DNA of 64,000 nucleotides from Reticulitermes speratus. Taxonomy: Eukaryota; Arthropoda; Insecta; Blattodea; Rhinotermitidae. Below, one piece after another: positions 33,145 through 42,909 of this stretch. The stretch lies in the NCBI GenBank assembly GCA_021186555.1, contig JAJKFL010000004.1:26192406-26256405 (forward strand), given 5' to 3'. The notes beneath the pieces were generated by a model that was not told the origin of the DNA, did not search any database, and saw only the letters and a program-made list of their open reading frames with translations. The translations under genes were made by a program, and so were the position numbers. Within the stretch, counting starts at the first letter, position 1. Every line of letters begins with the position of its first letter.

Positions 33145-35931
33145 AAACCCCTCTATGTTCATACATCACTGCTTAGTAGTTATGACTTCGTATTCCTTAC
33201 ATGCTACTAGAACAGGACATTTCTTTTATCACTGTCTACAAAAGCTGAATCAAAGATACAAGAAAGACTAACAACATTTTCTCTGTTGTATTCATATTAT
33301 CCATAATGCTCTTCTCCACTACTACACAGTGTATATCTGAATGCTGACTGCATTATCATAATCCCAATCATCACACACACAAAGAAAAAGTATTAACTTT
33401 CACTCCTCTGTCAAGTTCTCTGTTATTCAAAATACTCACTGATGTGAAGTCAGGTTTCAATTGCAGAACTTTGTCTAGATCCATCAGAGCAAACTTGGAT
33501 TTACCTAATGCCAGATAAACAGTTCCTCGTTTGAAGTAAGTGAGATAGTTATTTGGATCACCCTCTAGAAAATAAGGGCAAATAATGAAATAAAGACATG
33601 AATTCTGAACTAATATATAATGTGGCCACATACCAAATAATTTCAAGCATAACTGGAATATATGACCATGCAATTAGTGACAAGCATGTGTGTAGATGTA
33701 GGTAAGATTTTTTTTCTCTCTCTTTAGTGTAGAATACAACGGTATTTTGCAAAAGTTGTATAAATTAAAATAACTTCCTAGAAACACCAGAATTAAAATA
33801 TTTAACAACACAAAGTTAAAGAATACGTGGCAAAGAGCAGGAATGGTTATAGGTCAAGTCAGTCACAAACACACATCACCTCACAGCATGAGGATTCAAG
33901 TCACCTTGGATATAATGTTGTGTTGACTGCTATTTACCAATCAACAAGGCATCATATCCCTGAAGACCTGAATCCTCATTAACATAACAGTCAGAACCTC
34001 AAATCTTGCAACCAACAAAATGACTTTACAATTAATTTATAAAGTAGGCTAATCATTTTCAACCAATATCATATGACAGCTGGAAGAATGTTCTGAGTGA
34101 CTGTAAAACTCTTGGAACTAGAGCAGAGGTTATTAAAAGCACCCACCTTTGATGTGGTGCATTCAATGAGGTCTGAAAGACTAGACATTGTAGGATTCAA
34201 ATTAAATTAAAACTGCTAACAGAAGTACTTGTAACATATTACGCAAATGTTACATGTCAAGTTACAATTATCCATCAGTTACCAACATATTAAAATATTC
34301 CACACCATCAATATTATTGTTTTATATACCAAAACTGTATCTTAATAAAGGCTGGATATTTTTAAAAACTCTACCGCAGTCTCTATACTACATATCTGAC
34401 AAAATCACTATTTTATTTCCCTTTTCTGTTAAAGATGTTTATTTATCAAACATGTCTAACCACAAAAGGTTGGAACCCCAGGGCAAAATGTGTTGGTTCT
34501 ACTACAAAATTTGCAAAACTGCAATACTGAACATTTTGATGGTGGAAAATCATAAAAGCATTTGAGGTGGCTTCAGTCAGTTTTATGAAACTTGACTGAT
34601 GGTATACACACAACCTGCACCCTTCCAACACTATACCGCATGCACTCACTCCACACATGTATAATAAACCCAGAAGTAGTGTGAGATATTCAAAACCAGC
34701 TGAAAGCACAGCAAATACTTTCCTTTAAATCACTCTACTTTCAGTTCCACACAGCATGCAAATAGAGCTAGTAAGATTGTAGTCTCATAAATTACAATCT
34801 TGTACATATCTATAAATGTGTTCTTCTATTCATTAGAATAGAATCAAGTTATTCACTTTCCATAAATCAAAAATGGTACAACTGTAAAGGCTGTGGAACT
34901 TATCATATTACAAATGCATTACAATACCAATACAATCACACATGTACCATAAACATACATTTTTGCAAAATTATTATATTACAGTTTTAAAAACATCTTA
35001 AAATAACGTAATTTATTTAAAAAATATGTACATCTCTTATAAACCATCAAATGAATTCCTTGACTGACCAGGGGTGAGCCTGAAGATAACTCTTTAAGTG
35101 GTGACTTGGAAGCCCTTTATACCATGTATACACATCTTAATGATCAGTGGCAGAGCAGTAAACAACTTAATTGCTGTATAATACACACCTTTTTGGTAAC
35201 TAGTGAAGTTAGAATTTGGTACATGGAGGGCATGTTCTCTTCTAGTATTTCCGAATTTGTTTAAAATATCCCCACATTGTCAATAACAAAAAACAGTAAT
35301 GACAGTATATATATTCGCTGTCAAGTGAAGTATATTAAACCTCTTAAATAATTCTCTAAAATATTTTATTTTCTTTGCACTTGCAATTACTCTCATACCC
35401 TCTCTTTTGGGCGTGACACTGTTTACTAACAACATCAGACTCACCCACAGCTGCGTGGTAGTGTGACAATGCATCCTGTAACTGCCCTTGCCCCAGTAAA
35501 TCTCTCCCCATCTCTAAATGTTTGTTTACTTCACTTTGGGATGTGCTGTCACTAACTGCAAAAAACAAAGAAAACGCGGAATTTACCATACCGAAGGTGC
35601 ACTGCTACATTAATGTAGACTGCCTTAGTCGCTCCAGAAACTTGTATAAGCGAATAAAAATAAAATTAACCCAAATCTAATGCAGCAAAGAAGTCTTCAC
35701 TGCCGCTCATTTGACATATTATCTAACAATTTACACACATGTGCCTTAAAATTATAATTCAAAATAACTGTCAAACCTTTCCCACATACTTTAACGTAAA
35801 GAATAGCTTTAACTGACCAGCTATGCCACATGAAGGTTAAAATCAATCATACCATCAAATATTAAATCCAAAACTAAAAGAAACGCCCAAGCTGAACAAA
35901 TTCGCCATGAAGATGATTGCCTGCAGTCCAT
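23213..35931 (-). CDS. DNAJC3: DNAJC3 / P58IPK ER co-chaperone, 11 coding exons
   Basis: This is the gene for an ER-lumenal Hsp40 co-chaperone that binds unfolded clients through TPR repeats and stimulates BiP through its J domain; in vertebrates it also dampens PERK/PKR signalling. Coding exons, 5' to 3' on the minus strand: 35931-35853, 35555-35445, 33564-33440, 32928-32854, 31180-31037, 29080-28899, 26832-26682, 25863-25671, 24852-24684, 24130-24021, 23340-23213. All junctions are GT-AG and the phases agree, giving 1,467 nt, or 488 residues plus a stop (human about 504). Residues 1-26 are a signal peptide. TPR repeats cover about 30-380. The J domain covers about 388-456, with DYYKILG at 389-395 and HPD at 417-419. 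The end FKFHFN matches the family, which lacks KDEL. No frameshift or stop is seen. The start was chosen because it alone gives a signal peptide with the family's FLLVL-DL pattern. UTR ends and alternative splicing are not determined. Confidence 0.95.
24021..24130 (-). CDS. DNAJC3: DNAJC3 coding exon 10 (J domain with HPD)
   Basis: The exon encodes KAAQKWHPDNFQ...AEKKFIDIAAAKEVLTDQ. It carries the catalytic HPD tripeptide needed to stimulate Hsp70 ATPase. The acceptor is ATTCTAG and the donor is G|GTAAAC. Confidence 0.97.
24684..24852 (-). CDS. DNAJC3: DNAJC3 coding exon 9 (last TPR and start of J domain)
   Basis: The exon encodes AIHDYQMALQLDEHYSRAKE, then the linker, then RRDYYKILGVSRNANKKDII, the first half of the J domain. 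The acceptor is TTGCTAG and the donor is AG|GTAAGA. The J domain is therefore split by an intron just before the HPD loop. Confidence 0.97.
25671..25863 (-). CDS. DNAJC3: DNAJC3 coding exon 8 (TPR)
   Basis: The exon encodes VLKLETSVK...KEQLCHCYL...DRAEAYINSEMYDD, matching the vertebrate ERICHCF and DRAEAYLIEEMYDEA. The acceptor is TTACAG and the donor is G|GTATGT (phase 1). Confidence 0.95.
26590..26645 (+). mobile_element. Short non-LTR retrotransposon relic in intron 7
   Basis: The plus strand translates as DWIHLTEGSVQHEP, the WIHLAQDR terminal motif of the reverse transcriptase family. It is the only copy I see in plus orientation. Confidence 0.45.
26682..26832 (-). CDS. DNAJC3: DNAJC3 coding exon 7 (TPR)
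   Basis: The exon encodes EVRECLRLDPEHKDCFPHYK...DSANK. It matches the vertebrate EVRECLKLDQDHKRCFAHYK. The acceptor is TTTCTAG and the donor is GTGAGG. The first base completes Lys with exon 6. Confidence 0.96.
27825..28031 (+). mobile_element. 5'-truncated SINE family C copy in intron 6
   Basis: It starts within the family body (CCAGACCAGCCCTGGGGCCC) and ends after GAGAACTTTACATTTATC. The exact 15-bp repeat TACATACATCATCTT at 27,810-27,824 and 28,032-28,046 flanks it, showing a LINE-mediated insertion. Confidence 0.92.
28328..28584 (-). mobile_element. SINE family C copy in intron 6
   Basis: A full family C copy in the same orientation as DNAJC3. The tRNA-like head is at 28,510-28,584 and the tail near 28,330. 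Confidence 0.88.
28737..28830. mobile_element. Foldback element in intron 6
   Basis: GGAACCTGCTGCCT and AGGCAGCAGGTTCC are exact inverse arms. Outer blocks TGTAGTTC and GAACTACA are also inverted. It resembles the other foldback elements at 19,871 and 33,888. Confidence 0.65.
28899..29080 (-). CDS. DNAJC3: DNAJC3 coding exon 6 (TPR)
   Basis: The exon encodes VCPWSSDLRELRADC, then a TPR ending YYQLGEPSESL. It is strongly similar to the vertebrate DAELRELRAEC...YYQLGDHELSL. It starts at GTATGT after TATTAG and ends AA|GTAAGT (phase 2). Interrupted frames on either side hide it from a length-filtered ORF search. I found it by translating the sequence between the flanking exons. Confidence 0.95.
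29151..29415 (-). mobile_element. SINE family C copy in intron 5
   Basis: The family C body is clear on the minus strand (GGGGCCCACCCAGCCTCCTA). The head near 29,340-29,415 is more decayed. Confidence 0.85.
29509..30254. mobile_element. hAT-type element hosting a mariner palindrome, intron 5
   Basis: The termini are CAGGGGTGCACATAT and (reverse complement) CAGGGGTGCATATG. The exact 8-bp repeat GTATAAAC lies at 29,501-29,508 and 30,255-30,262. Only about 70 bp at the left and 100 bp at the right are hAT sequence; the middle is the mariner insertion. No hAT transposase is present, so it is a MITE. Confidence 0.88.
29577..30152. mobile_element. Palindromic mariner (two 3' ends, inverted)
   Basis: The arms at about 29,577-29,832 and 29,901-30,152 are near-perfect inverse copies. 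Each encodes the C-terminal end of mariner transposase: the right arm reads AWLRAQAAEFYD...LNKCLDKGGEYVE, and the left, on the minus strand, reads RPDLAPSDFHLFLHLKKHLA, which includes the third catalytic Asp (second D of DLAPSD). The outer ends are mariner-like terminal repeats (GGGTTATCCAGAAAG and GGACGTCCAGAAAG). Transposase is incomplete in both halves. Confidence 0.9.
31037..31180 (-). CDS. DNAJC3: DNAJC3 coding exon 5 (TPR)
   Basis: This 48-codon exon starts LEEDPYNEDA and ends ITKIIE. The acceptor is ATCTTTAAG and the donor is GTCAGT, phase 0 on both sides. The open frame continues on both sides into intron, so a simple ORF here looks much longer than the real exon. An alternative donor 4 bases downstream (GTAATA) would break the frame with exon 6. 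Confidence 0.93.
31936..32346. mobile_element. Foldback element with 14-bp direct repeats, intron 4
   Basis: The inverted arms 31,935-31,986 and 32,263-32,314 match at 50 of 52 positions. TAAGTATGGGATTG at 31,922-31,935 and 32,347-32,360 flanks the unit as a 14-bp direct repeat. The interior is A-rich. There is no coding content. The long duplication is unusual for a DNA-transposon MITE. Confidence 0.75.
32854..32928 (-). CDS. DNAJC3: DNAJC3 coding exon 4 (TPR)
   Basis: This 25-codon exon encodes ARLQRGNVHLKQ...EDYKKV. It starts after TATTTTCAG and ends before GTAAGA, phase 0 on both sides. It joins exon 3 as DFTS-ARLQRG, a hallmark of the family. Confidence 0.95.
33106..33139. repeat. (TA)n microsatellite, intron 3/2 region
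   Basis: About 17 TA units followed by poly(A), upstream of exon 4 within the intron between exons 3 and 4. Confidence 0.9.
33440..33564 (-). CDS. DNAJC3: DNAJC3 coding exon 3 (TPR)
   Basis: The exon encodes a TPR segment with GDPNNYLTYFKRGTVYLALG and LKPDFTS, a close match to the family. The acceptor is TTTTCTAG and the donor is GTGAGT in phase 0. Confidence 0.96.
33888..33979. mobile_element. Foldback element in intron 2
   Basis: ATGAGGATTCAAGTC and GACCTGAATCCTCAT are inverted ends. The stem continues imperfectly through GGATATAATG and CATCATATCC. The total is about 92 bp. Confidence 0.65.
35445..35555 (-). CDS. DNAJC3: DNAJC3 coding exon 2 (first TPR)
   Basis: The exon encodes the first TPR helix pair, including the motifs VNKHLEMGRDLL and DALSHYHAAV, which align with the vertebrate VEKHLELGKKLL and DALSQFHAAV. 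The acceptor is TTTTTTGCAG and the donor is G|GTGAGT (phase 1). The split codon rejoins to Glu, giving AVEGDP across the junction. Confidence 0.95.
35853..35931 (-). CDS. DNAJC3: DNAJC3 coding exon 1 (signal peptide)
   Basis: The exon encodes residues 1-26 plus the first base of codon 27. It begins MDCRQSSSWR and has the hydrophobic core AWAFLLVLDLIF, as expected of an ER signal peptide. The donor is G|GTATGA. It is too short to stand out as an ORF and was found by its position and by similarity to the vertebrate N-terminus. The joined codon 27 is GTT (Val). Confidence 0.85.
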
Positions 35932-36051
35932 TTTACACTCAAAACTATTGAAAGGAGAAACCTATATTACAATATCCTACTAGCACAATGTTAACACTAT
36001 CTCCACATCATATGCCGACTGTTTACAACACTTCCATGGTTCCATGATATT

Positions 36052-36070
36052 CGTGGTCTTTTCTGATTGG
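36052..36070 (-). promoter_or_regulatory. ER stress response element (ERSE) of DNAJC3
   Basis: On the minus strand the sequence reads CCAATCAGAAAAGACCACG, an exact match to the ERSE consensus CCAAT-N9-CCACG. NF-Y binds the CCAAT half and ATF6 or XBP1 binds the CCACG half. It lies about 120-140 bp upstream of the DNAJC3 ATG on the coding strand, where a proximal promoter element is expected. Vertebrate DNAJC3 is a known unfolded protein response target. Function here is inferred from spacing, orientation and the gene identity. Confidence 0.85.
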
Positions 36071-36087
36071 CCAGTGGATGATGGGGC

Positions 36088-36127
36088 ACTATCGATTGAT
36101 TCGAATGTCGAATTCATATTCGATAGT
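36088..36127. promoter_or_regulatory. Imperfect dyad upstream of DNAJC3
   Basis: The ends ACTATCGAT and ATTCGATAGT are inverted around a core with two TTCGAA/TCGAA motifs. It sits just upstream of the ERSE in a short CpG-containing patch, and may be a promoter or bidirectional promoter element. The resemblance to insect DRE-type TATCGATA sites is only partial. Confidence 0.3.
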
Positions 36128-36149
36128 ACACCATAACAAAGCCGTAAGT

Positions 36150-38590
36150 TATAACGTATAGCGATGTCCGTGCCATCTGTGAAGAAAATGAGATTACAGA
36201 GGGTTACCTCCTGGCATGTTCTGCCATCTGTACGTACAGTTAGAATTGAATCAAGCTGCGCGAAGTACGAGTCATTTCACAGTCCCATAATATAGTTATC
36301 AGCTCGTGTAATAAATATGCTGAATTTATTTGTCTGTTTTCATTATATTGTACGAAAATAATACACCCATATATTTAAACGTCTCTGAGTTTAGCAGACG
36401 TCTCCTGTCAAACGAGATATGTTATTTTCGTCGCTATTTTCTTACTGTTGGACAGAATATCACCCAACTTTTGTCTGTTTACCAGTTATTATACAACAAT
36501 TACAGTCCTGCAACAAAACTTTTCTGATTTATCAATTCTGCTAAAACCACCATGCCAGAACAGTTCTTCTGATCTGTTTGTAAGATATGATGTCTCATTT
36601 ACCAACATTTCCTTCTTTTCTGTAAGTTCCTTGAAATCATTAATGTGCTATGATTAACATAATTGTAAGCCTTAGCTAAACTTAGAGAATTTCCGATACA
36701 TAATTTTCATTATTGAACGTCTGTTTTACTTCTTGTGCAAGTTTGTAGGCCTATGTGGTTTTCTTAGTGGAAAGGTCTTTCCTGAATTTGAAATATCCAA
36801 TTTAACAATAAGCAGTTGGCACTTGTATGTTACTATTTGCACACAACTTTGTCAAACACAAAAGCAAATAGTAGTGAGAAGAGACATAGGTCTATAATGT
36901 GATCTATGTGTTTAAATTTTCGTAGATTATAAACTGAATCATTTTGTTGTGGGGTTTGTTTCTGTAGGACAATACGACTATAAATATAAAACGTAATTTG
37001 CTGTTAAGACTATTATTTATTTACATTGGTAAATGTTACTTTGACACTCAGCACAATTACAACGGCAGAATTGTCAGCTATATGTGCCAGCCATGCTTTA
37101 CCCTTCAGGAAATCCCTTGGTACTAATTTCTATTCGAGGCTGAGTGGACCCCAGGGCTACTGAATGTGGACAGAAGTAACGGGTCACTTGAAAGGAGCAC
37201 TACATGTATGAAATGTTAATATGAGATTTGGAGATTGTGTCATCTATAGTCTGTATAGAATACAATAAGTCTTACTCAAATAGCCATTTACATGGAGTCC
37301 CACACTAGTTACTACTTGTTCCAAATTTTTGGGGCTTTACTAATTTTGATTTAATTGTCCTGTGCTGTAATGAGAGCAATAATAAAGTCCAGTTCTATAT
37401 ATTGAATCTATATTAATTGGGCCCTTTTTATTCTCAGGTTGTGGATAGTAAACTGTTTTACAAAAACCTCGTAATTAGACAGAACTTTTCTTTTTGATGT
37501 CAGATAAGCGACAGAAAAGTAACATAAATTGTGCATAGTGAAAGGTGGCAAGTTCACAACTAGATTTGCTAGAGAACTGGTAGAGTTTTCTTTGTGTGGA
37601 CTAGAATTTAGGTGACATAAGATATCATATTATGCCAGCTAACAATATAATTTTTTTCTTTTTCTGAGATTTTAATTATCTTTTGTAGTGGCAGACCTGT
37701 TTCATAAGTAATAATGTAAGTATACTTATGCTTATATAATAACAGTAATTCTGTCTGTAAATGCTCTGGGGCTCGTGGTTTTGTATTATTTATGTAGATG
37801 CCTCATGCCGCAGCAGGTAATAAAAGTGTAATGTAGAATACCAGTTATGTGGAAAGACAATCATTTGTCTGTGTATCAAATTAAAAGTCTGTTTGGGTAA
37901 CTGAAGTAAGAAAAAAATAACATTTTAAAGCAAAGAGTTAAAATATGAGGTCATATGGAATTAATGCTGATAGCTGGGGTTGGATACGAAAGTTTTTAAG
38001 ATGAAAATAACTGATCCTTAATAGCACATAATTCCCATACTACTATGTACATACCATGTACGTCACTGAAATTTGGCCTATTAGAAGAACTGGAATAGTA
38101 CAGTTACAAAAGATTATGATATAGAAGATTTAATGCAAAATATAAATTATGTAAAAGCTAAAAAATATTGAATGACATAAGGAATTCAGTGAAGTAAGAA
38201 ACTTAATTCTTTAAATCCTGTGTGAGTTACAGAGTGATGAGAAAGGACATTTAGAAAAGTAGGTGAAGAAGAAAAGTCTTGGAAGATGTAGGAGACTCCT
38301 GATTTGGAATGAGAGAAAGAGCAAGGCATCACTTTTTAGAAAGTCCCCAGGTTTTGCCCAATCTTCCATTTTCATAAGGACAGTTTGAAAATGAAGAAAT
38401 TAAGAGTGGTGGGAAGTAGTATGGGAGACTGATGCCAAGGGTAGCTCAATTTTGATGTTGTGGTTAATTGGGAAATCCCTGATTTGGAAAGCTAATTTAC
38501 TGGCCTCCACAGCAAAGGGTTTTAGTTTATGAATTCAGGTTGGGAGTAATGAATTTCACAAGAAGCATAAAGTAGCAAATTGGAACTTGG
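36150..38590. other. CpG-poor stretch without a supported gene
   Basis: A 43-codon frame starts at the ATG at 36,163, in a possible divergent promoter position, but it has no recognisable product. ORFs at 36,330-36,657 lack family resemblance. Nothing else can be supported. Confidence 0.35.
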
Positions 38591-38593
38591 GAA

Positions 38594-38624
38594 CTATACA
38601 TACATACATACATACATACATATA
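38594..38624. repeat. (CATA)n tract, 3' tail of the element
   Basis: Six to seven CATA units. On the minus strand this is a TATG tail following the retrotransposon's 3' UTR. Confidence 0.85.
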
Positions 38625-39898
38625 CACAAACATTCAACGATCCAACATCCACTCAAGCAGGATTGGATATGGAATTCATTAAGAACAGAGTAGATTGCAG
38701 TATGCAATTAAGTCAAAACACTGAGATACTAATGAGATACAAGTTACATAAAATTAGTAAAACACTGTAAATAACAAGAGAATTCATACTCACTCACTAA
38801 GACAAAGTAAATATATGGATTACAATAAATAGTAACAAGTCAACATTTGAAATTTAAGTAGAATAAAGGACATACACAGAATACACATATATGTTGCTAA
38901 TAATAATGAACTACGAAAGGAGTGCAACAGCACTTGAAGAATTATTTGTTGTTGGTTAACTATTACAGTCTTTAGAAATAAATTCGTCAATAGAATAAAA
39001 AGCATTCTTAACAAGATAATTCCTTAACATAGTCTTAAAAATATGTATATTGTTATGAAGTTTTGAAATATTTTGCAGAAGGTAATTAAATATTTTAACA
39101 GATGAATAATATACACCTCTCTGTATTGTGGAAGATCTCACAGAAGTTACGAAGTACATGCAGTTTATTTTGTTGACTAGTATTCCTGCCATGAACTGAG
39201 ATGTTGGTTTAATAGTTTAGGATTTTTAACTACAAACAACATCAAAACATAGATATATATACAAGGAACTGTAAGAATATCCAATTTCTTGAAACCTTCT
39301 CTACAAGAACTCCTTGGACCCAGCCTCAGCATAATCCTACTTGCTCTCTTTTGAATTATGAAAACATTTCTCATTGATAAAGATGAACCCCAGAAAATTA
39401 TACCATAATTGACTTGTGAATGGACATGTGCAAAATAAGCCATTTGTAGCATTATTACATTTAAAATACATGATAATTTTCTCAAGAGAAAACAGATAGA
39501 ACTCAGTTTTTTAATTAAATTGTCTAGATGCAAATTCCATGTAAGATGACAATCTAGATACACGCCTAAAAATTTAATATTTTCAGCGACAGTAAGAGCT
39601 TGATTGTTGTATGATACATGTAATGGATAAGTAGAAGATTTTGAGGAAATAAATTTGATCAATTGCGTTTTATTTAAATTAAGTACCAACTGATTGTTTT
39701 GAAACCATTCCGAAATGCAACAAAATACCTTATTTAATTTAGTATTTAGTTCAGTATGATCATTGGATGAAACAAGAATATTAGTGTCATCAGCAAAAAG
39801 AATGTTGTGAGAAACTTTACCTATGATGCTTGGAAAATCATTAATATAAACATTAAATAGTAAAGGACCCAACACAGATCCCTGAGGAACACTATCTC
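38594..39898 (-). pseudogene. 5'-truncated Jockey-like non-LTR retrotransposon
   Basis: On the minus strand, reverse transcriptase begins at PQGSVLGPLLFNVYIND (39,890) and continues through the catalytic FADDT, NLNKTQLIKF, KFLGVYLD...TWNLHLDNL and the thumb. A stop at 39,177 is followed by a frame change. The C-terminal part in the next frame (38,956-39,192) has RGVYYSSVKIFN and NAFYSIDEF. Endonuclease and gag are absent. The 3' end is marked by a (CATA)n tract at 38,594-38,624, a typical simple-repeat tail. It is broken and not active. Confidence 0.9.
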
Positions 39899-40164
39899 AG
39901 AACATTCTTGAAAAGTGGGTAAACCAGAGAAACCTGCGTCAAGATGGCTGGGTCTGGATCCTTTCAGACACACAGTTTTCTAGCCAGCTGTGCAGCCAAC
40001 ACAGGAATACAAAAGAACCCCTATACTTGAAAAAAACAAAAAAAAAAAAAAACAAATTAAAAGTACCGTTCTGGCCAATGCTCCCCATTGCCCAAAATGA
40101 AATTGGTTGGTTGAAGGTTTCAAGGCTTTGGCTGCTTGTCCTGATAATAGCACTTTTAAGATGA

Positions 40165-40260
40165 AGATAAGTACGGAACAATGGTGGAATGAAACTGACT
40201 AGCAGAAAATTCTGTCCTAGTGCAAATCTGTTCACCACAAATCTCACATGGGCTAACCGA
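40165..40260 (-). mobile_element. Degenerate SINE family B fragment
   Basis: The minus strand has CCCATGTGAGATTTGTGGTG and GGAATGAAACTGAC-like parts of family B. 39,899-41,005 otherwise shows nothing. Confidence 0.4.
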
Positions 40261-41005
40261 GTTTTCAGCCTAGGCCTCCATGTGACATGCGAGCATGATT
40301 TGTCTAAATAGTACTAAAAATTCAGTTTTATCCTCTCAGAAAACACAGCATTTTCATTACAAAGGCCAAATGGCTAATACTACTCAGATGTCTAACCATC
40401 CTTCATTCTGAGAATCATACCAAACCTATCAATGCACTCTGTTCATTCATTCATTTATTTCACGTTCAGAAATCCAAGTTAGGCAATCCAGCCTTAGGAT
40501 ATGGAACAAGTCAACATGTGGGCAACATGCAGACTTTTTAATGAAAGCAGGTGGTACATCCAGTAACCACAGTAACCATCCTGCTTTAAAGTTTGAACGG
40601 AAAATTTGAGAAGGGGATGAGTAATGAAGTGGTGGAATAGTTGCACAGAGATGCTGCAGTGTATGTTGGATACCAATTACTGTATGTAGACTTATACAGA
40701 CAACACAAAACATTACATCAATATTATTTTCCAACAAACAAATATACAAATTCACTTGGGGGAAGCAGTACAAGAATGAAAGTTAATTGTAATGTCCAAA
40801 CAATATAGACACATGATAAAAATGTAAGAGTATACTAACAATCTCATTGTAAGAGAGATCATGTTATGCTGCTTGATAAATTTGGAATTACTTGAAGATT
40901 ATGGAGAGTCAAATATGGATCCACATGAATAATAATGATAATGACTGCACTGTTATGTTTTGTGTCAGTAGTCACTTCATAAAATATGTTTTGTTATTCC
41001 TACAG

Positions 41006-41145
41006 GATACATTTCAGCGATAAAGTTTTTAGGAATCGCTGATGGAGAATTACATCAGAATCAGCATAGTCTGAAAGAAAGTGTTTGGTGTGCGAAGTTG
41101 GACAGACTGAAAGAAATGGTACCTGATCATGTCATCAAATCATGA
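41006..41145 (+). CDS. Orphan candidate terminal coding exon, unknown product
   Basis: A good acceptor (TTGTTATTCCTACAG) is followed by 45 open codons in phase 2, starting YISAIKFLGIADGELHQ and ending DHVIKS, then TGA. AATAAA follows at 41433-41438. The peptide is charged and helix-like with no low complexity. I do not recognise the family and found no upstream exon with confidence. It lies at the right edge of the CpG-poor domain, which fits a plus-strand gene transcribed divergently from DNAJC3. It could equally be a chance frame. Confidence 0.3.
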
Positions 41146-41648
41146 ACCTTTGGAGAGCCTAGCAGGTAACTTTTATCCCTGAAAATAAGGTTTCTTGGCA
41201 TAACCTGGTCTGTGGGAGTGCAGAAAGACTCTGAAAGCGCGGTATCCACATTCACTGATAGTCTGGTGTTTTTCTCGTGCCTAGTGTGTGATAACTGTTA
41301 TCTACGTCCAGTTGTTTGTACCATACGACAATTCACTGCAATACCGCAGTTTGATAACAATCACCATTCGACTGGAGGGAGGTAGCCCATAACCAGTTGA
41401 CGTACATGATAAGTGCAGACTAAGCACAAACAAATAAACAGTTGGAGATAACACTTCATCTCCACGAATGTTTTACCAAGTGCTTGCTTGTGGATACAAG
41501 CAATATGGATTCAAGGCTCTTATCGAAACCCCTTCCTATTGTGCTCATCTCATACAAACACTTACCTAAAACTACCTTTGGAAGTGTTTACTGCATTACG
41601 CTCGCCCTCATAGCTGAAAATATTAGTTTTACCACAAATCAAATTCGG

Positions 41649-41918
41649 ATCCGGGATAGTGTAGTCGGTATAGTGTATAGCCTACGGATTGGACAATCCG
41701 CGGTTCGAATATTTCGGGAAAAGGAGTGTTTTCTATTCTTTAAAACGTCCGACCTGCCCTTGGGCCCACCCAGCCTCCTGTTCTATGGGTATCGGTGTTC
41801 TTTCCAGGGGATAAAGCGTGAAATTGACAAGTCACTTCCATCTACTGCTGCGGTTAAGAGTGAATGGAACTACTCACCCTACACGCATTCATGGCTTGGA
41901 CAGGGACTTTACTTTTTT
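41649..41918 (+). mobile_element. SINE family C copy
   Basis: The head CCGGGATAGTGTAGTCGGTA with B box GCGGTTCGAATATT is followed by the family C body. The 167-codon ORF from 41,442 runs across it and is not a gene. Confidence 0.88.
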
Positions 41919-42909
41919 TACTTGCTCACTGTTAAGGGACGTTAATTATGACAATAATATGTACGTACTTTTATACCGTTATGTTACATTGTTAAGAGCC
42001 CCATTATGAATCCTAATACAATATCCATACCCCGGAAATTTTAAATCCATTATAAGGGTTGCACGCCTGGTGCTGCCCTCTGTACGACCTTTCATTGCTG
42101 TCGACATCGGTACGTGTCTTCGAAATGAACATCGGGATTAGTGCGTAAGTTTTGGTAATTGGGGAAATGTTGTGTTGAACTATTGTCTACCCTACCGGTT
42201 ATTGACAGATGACGAATGACGTAGCGAAAGCGCGGATTTTGATCAGCTGTGAAAACAATAAAGAAGGTTACGAGTGCAGTTTCTGGAAAGTGTAATGCGT
42301 TTTAATTGAACATAATCAAAGTCAGGCACCTGAAACTCGGACACAGAATGAAGTGCACGTAAATTAACTAAAATATTGAGATTTTGTTAATAGTTATGGT
42401 AGTGTAAAACATGATATAAAATCACGTAGATCCTAACCCTATTATAGATGTAGGAATGTGAACGTTTTGATAGCGACAATTGTGTGTGTTTATTTCAACT
42501 CGCGAGCCAGGAATGGGACTTCTTTTGTAGTAAGTGCCATAATATAAATTGTGCAGTGGCATTTCAGGTGGCTACAATGACTGTAAAGAAAATACAAAGC
42601 TGGCACATGGTCTGAAATACTTAAAAATGGTGGTGAACTGACATCTCTCCTAATGATGGAGGCAGTACTCTGAGAGGCCAGCACACTTCTACCAGACCAC
42701 ACGTTATAACAACCCAGAAAACAACACTCTTCACTGGTCACCGTATGTTTTCTGCAAGGTATGAATTACCTTTTTAAATTTTATTTAAATGAGTTTCAGG
42801 CCTCAAAGGGACAGTTGTGGAGAAGGTACAAGAGAGAGATGCAAGATGTCGACCTTCGATTTTCCCCCCCTCTTTTCTTCCGAAACGAGTTGAGCATTTT
42901 AAAACTGAA

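Noticed and set aside
36163..36294. 43-codon frame starting MSVPSVKKMRL as first exon of a divergent gene
   Set aside because: The position is attractive, but there is no convincing donor site or homology. Mentioned only as a possibility.
41442..41945. 167-codon plus-strand ORF, the second longest in the window
   Set aside because: Its second half is SINE family C sequence and the first half has no recognisable domain or splice context.
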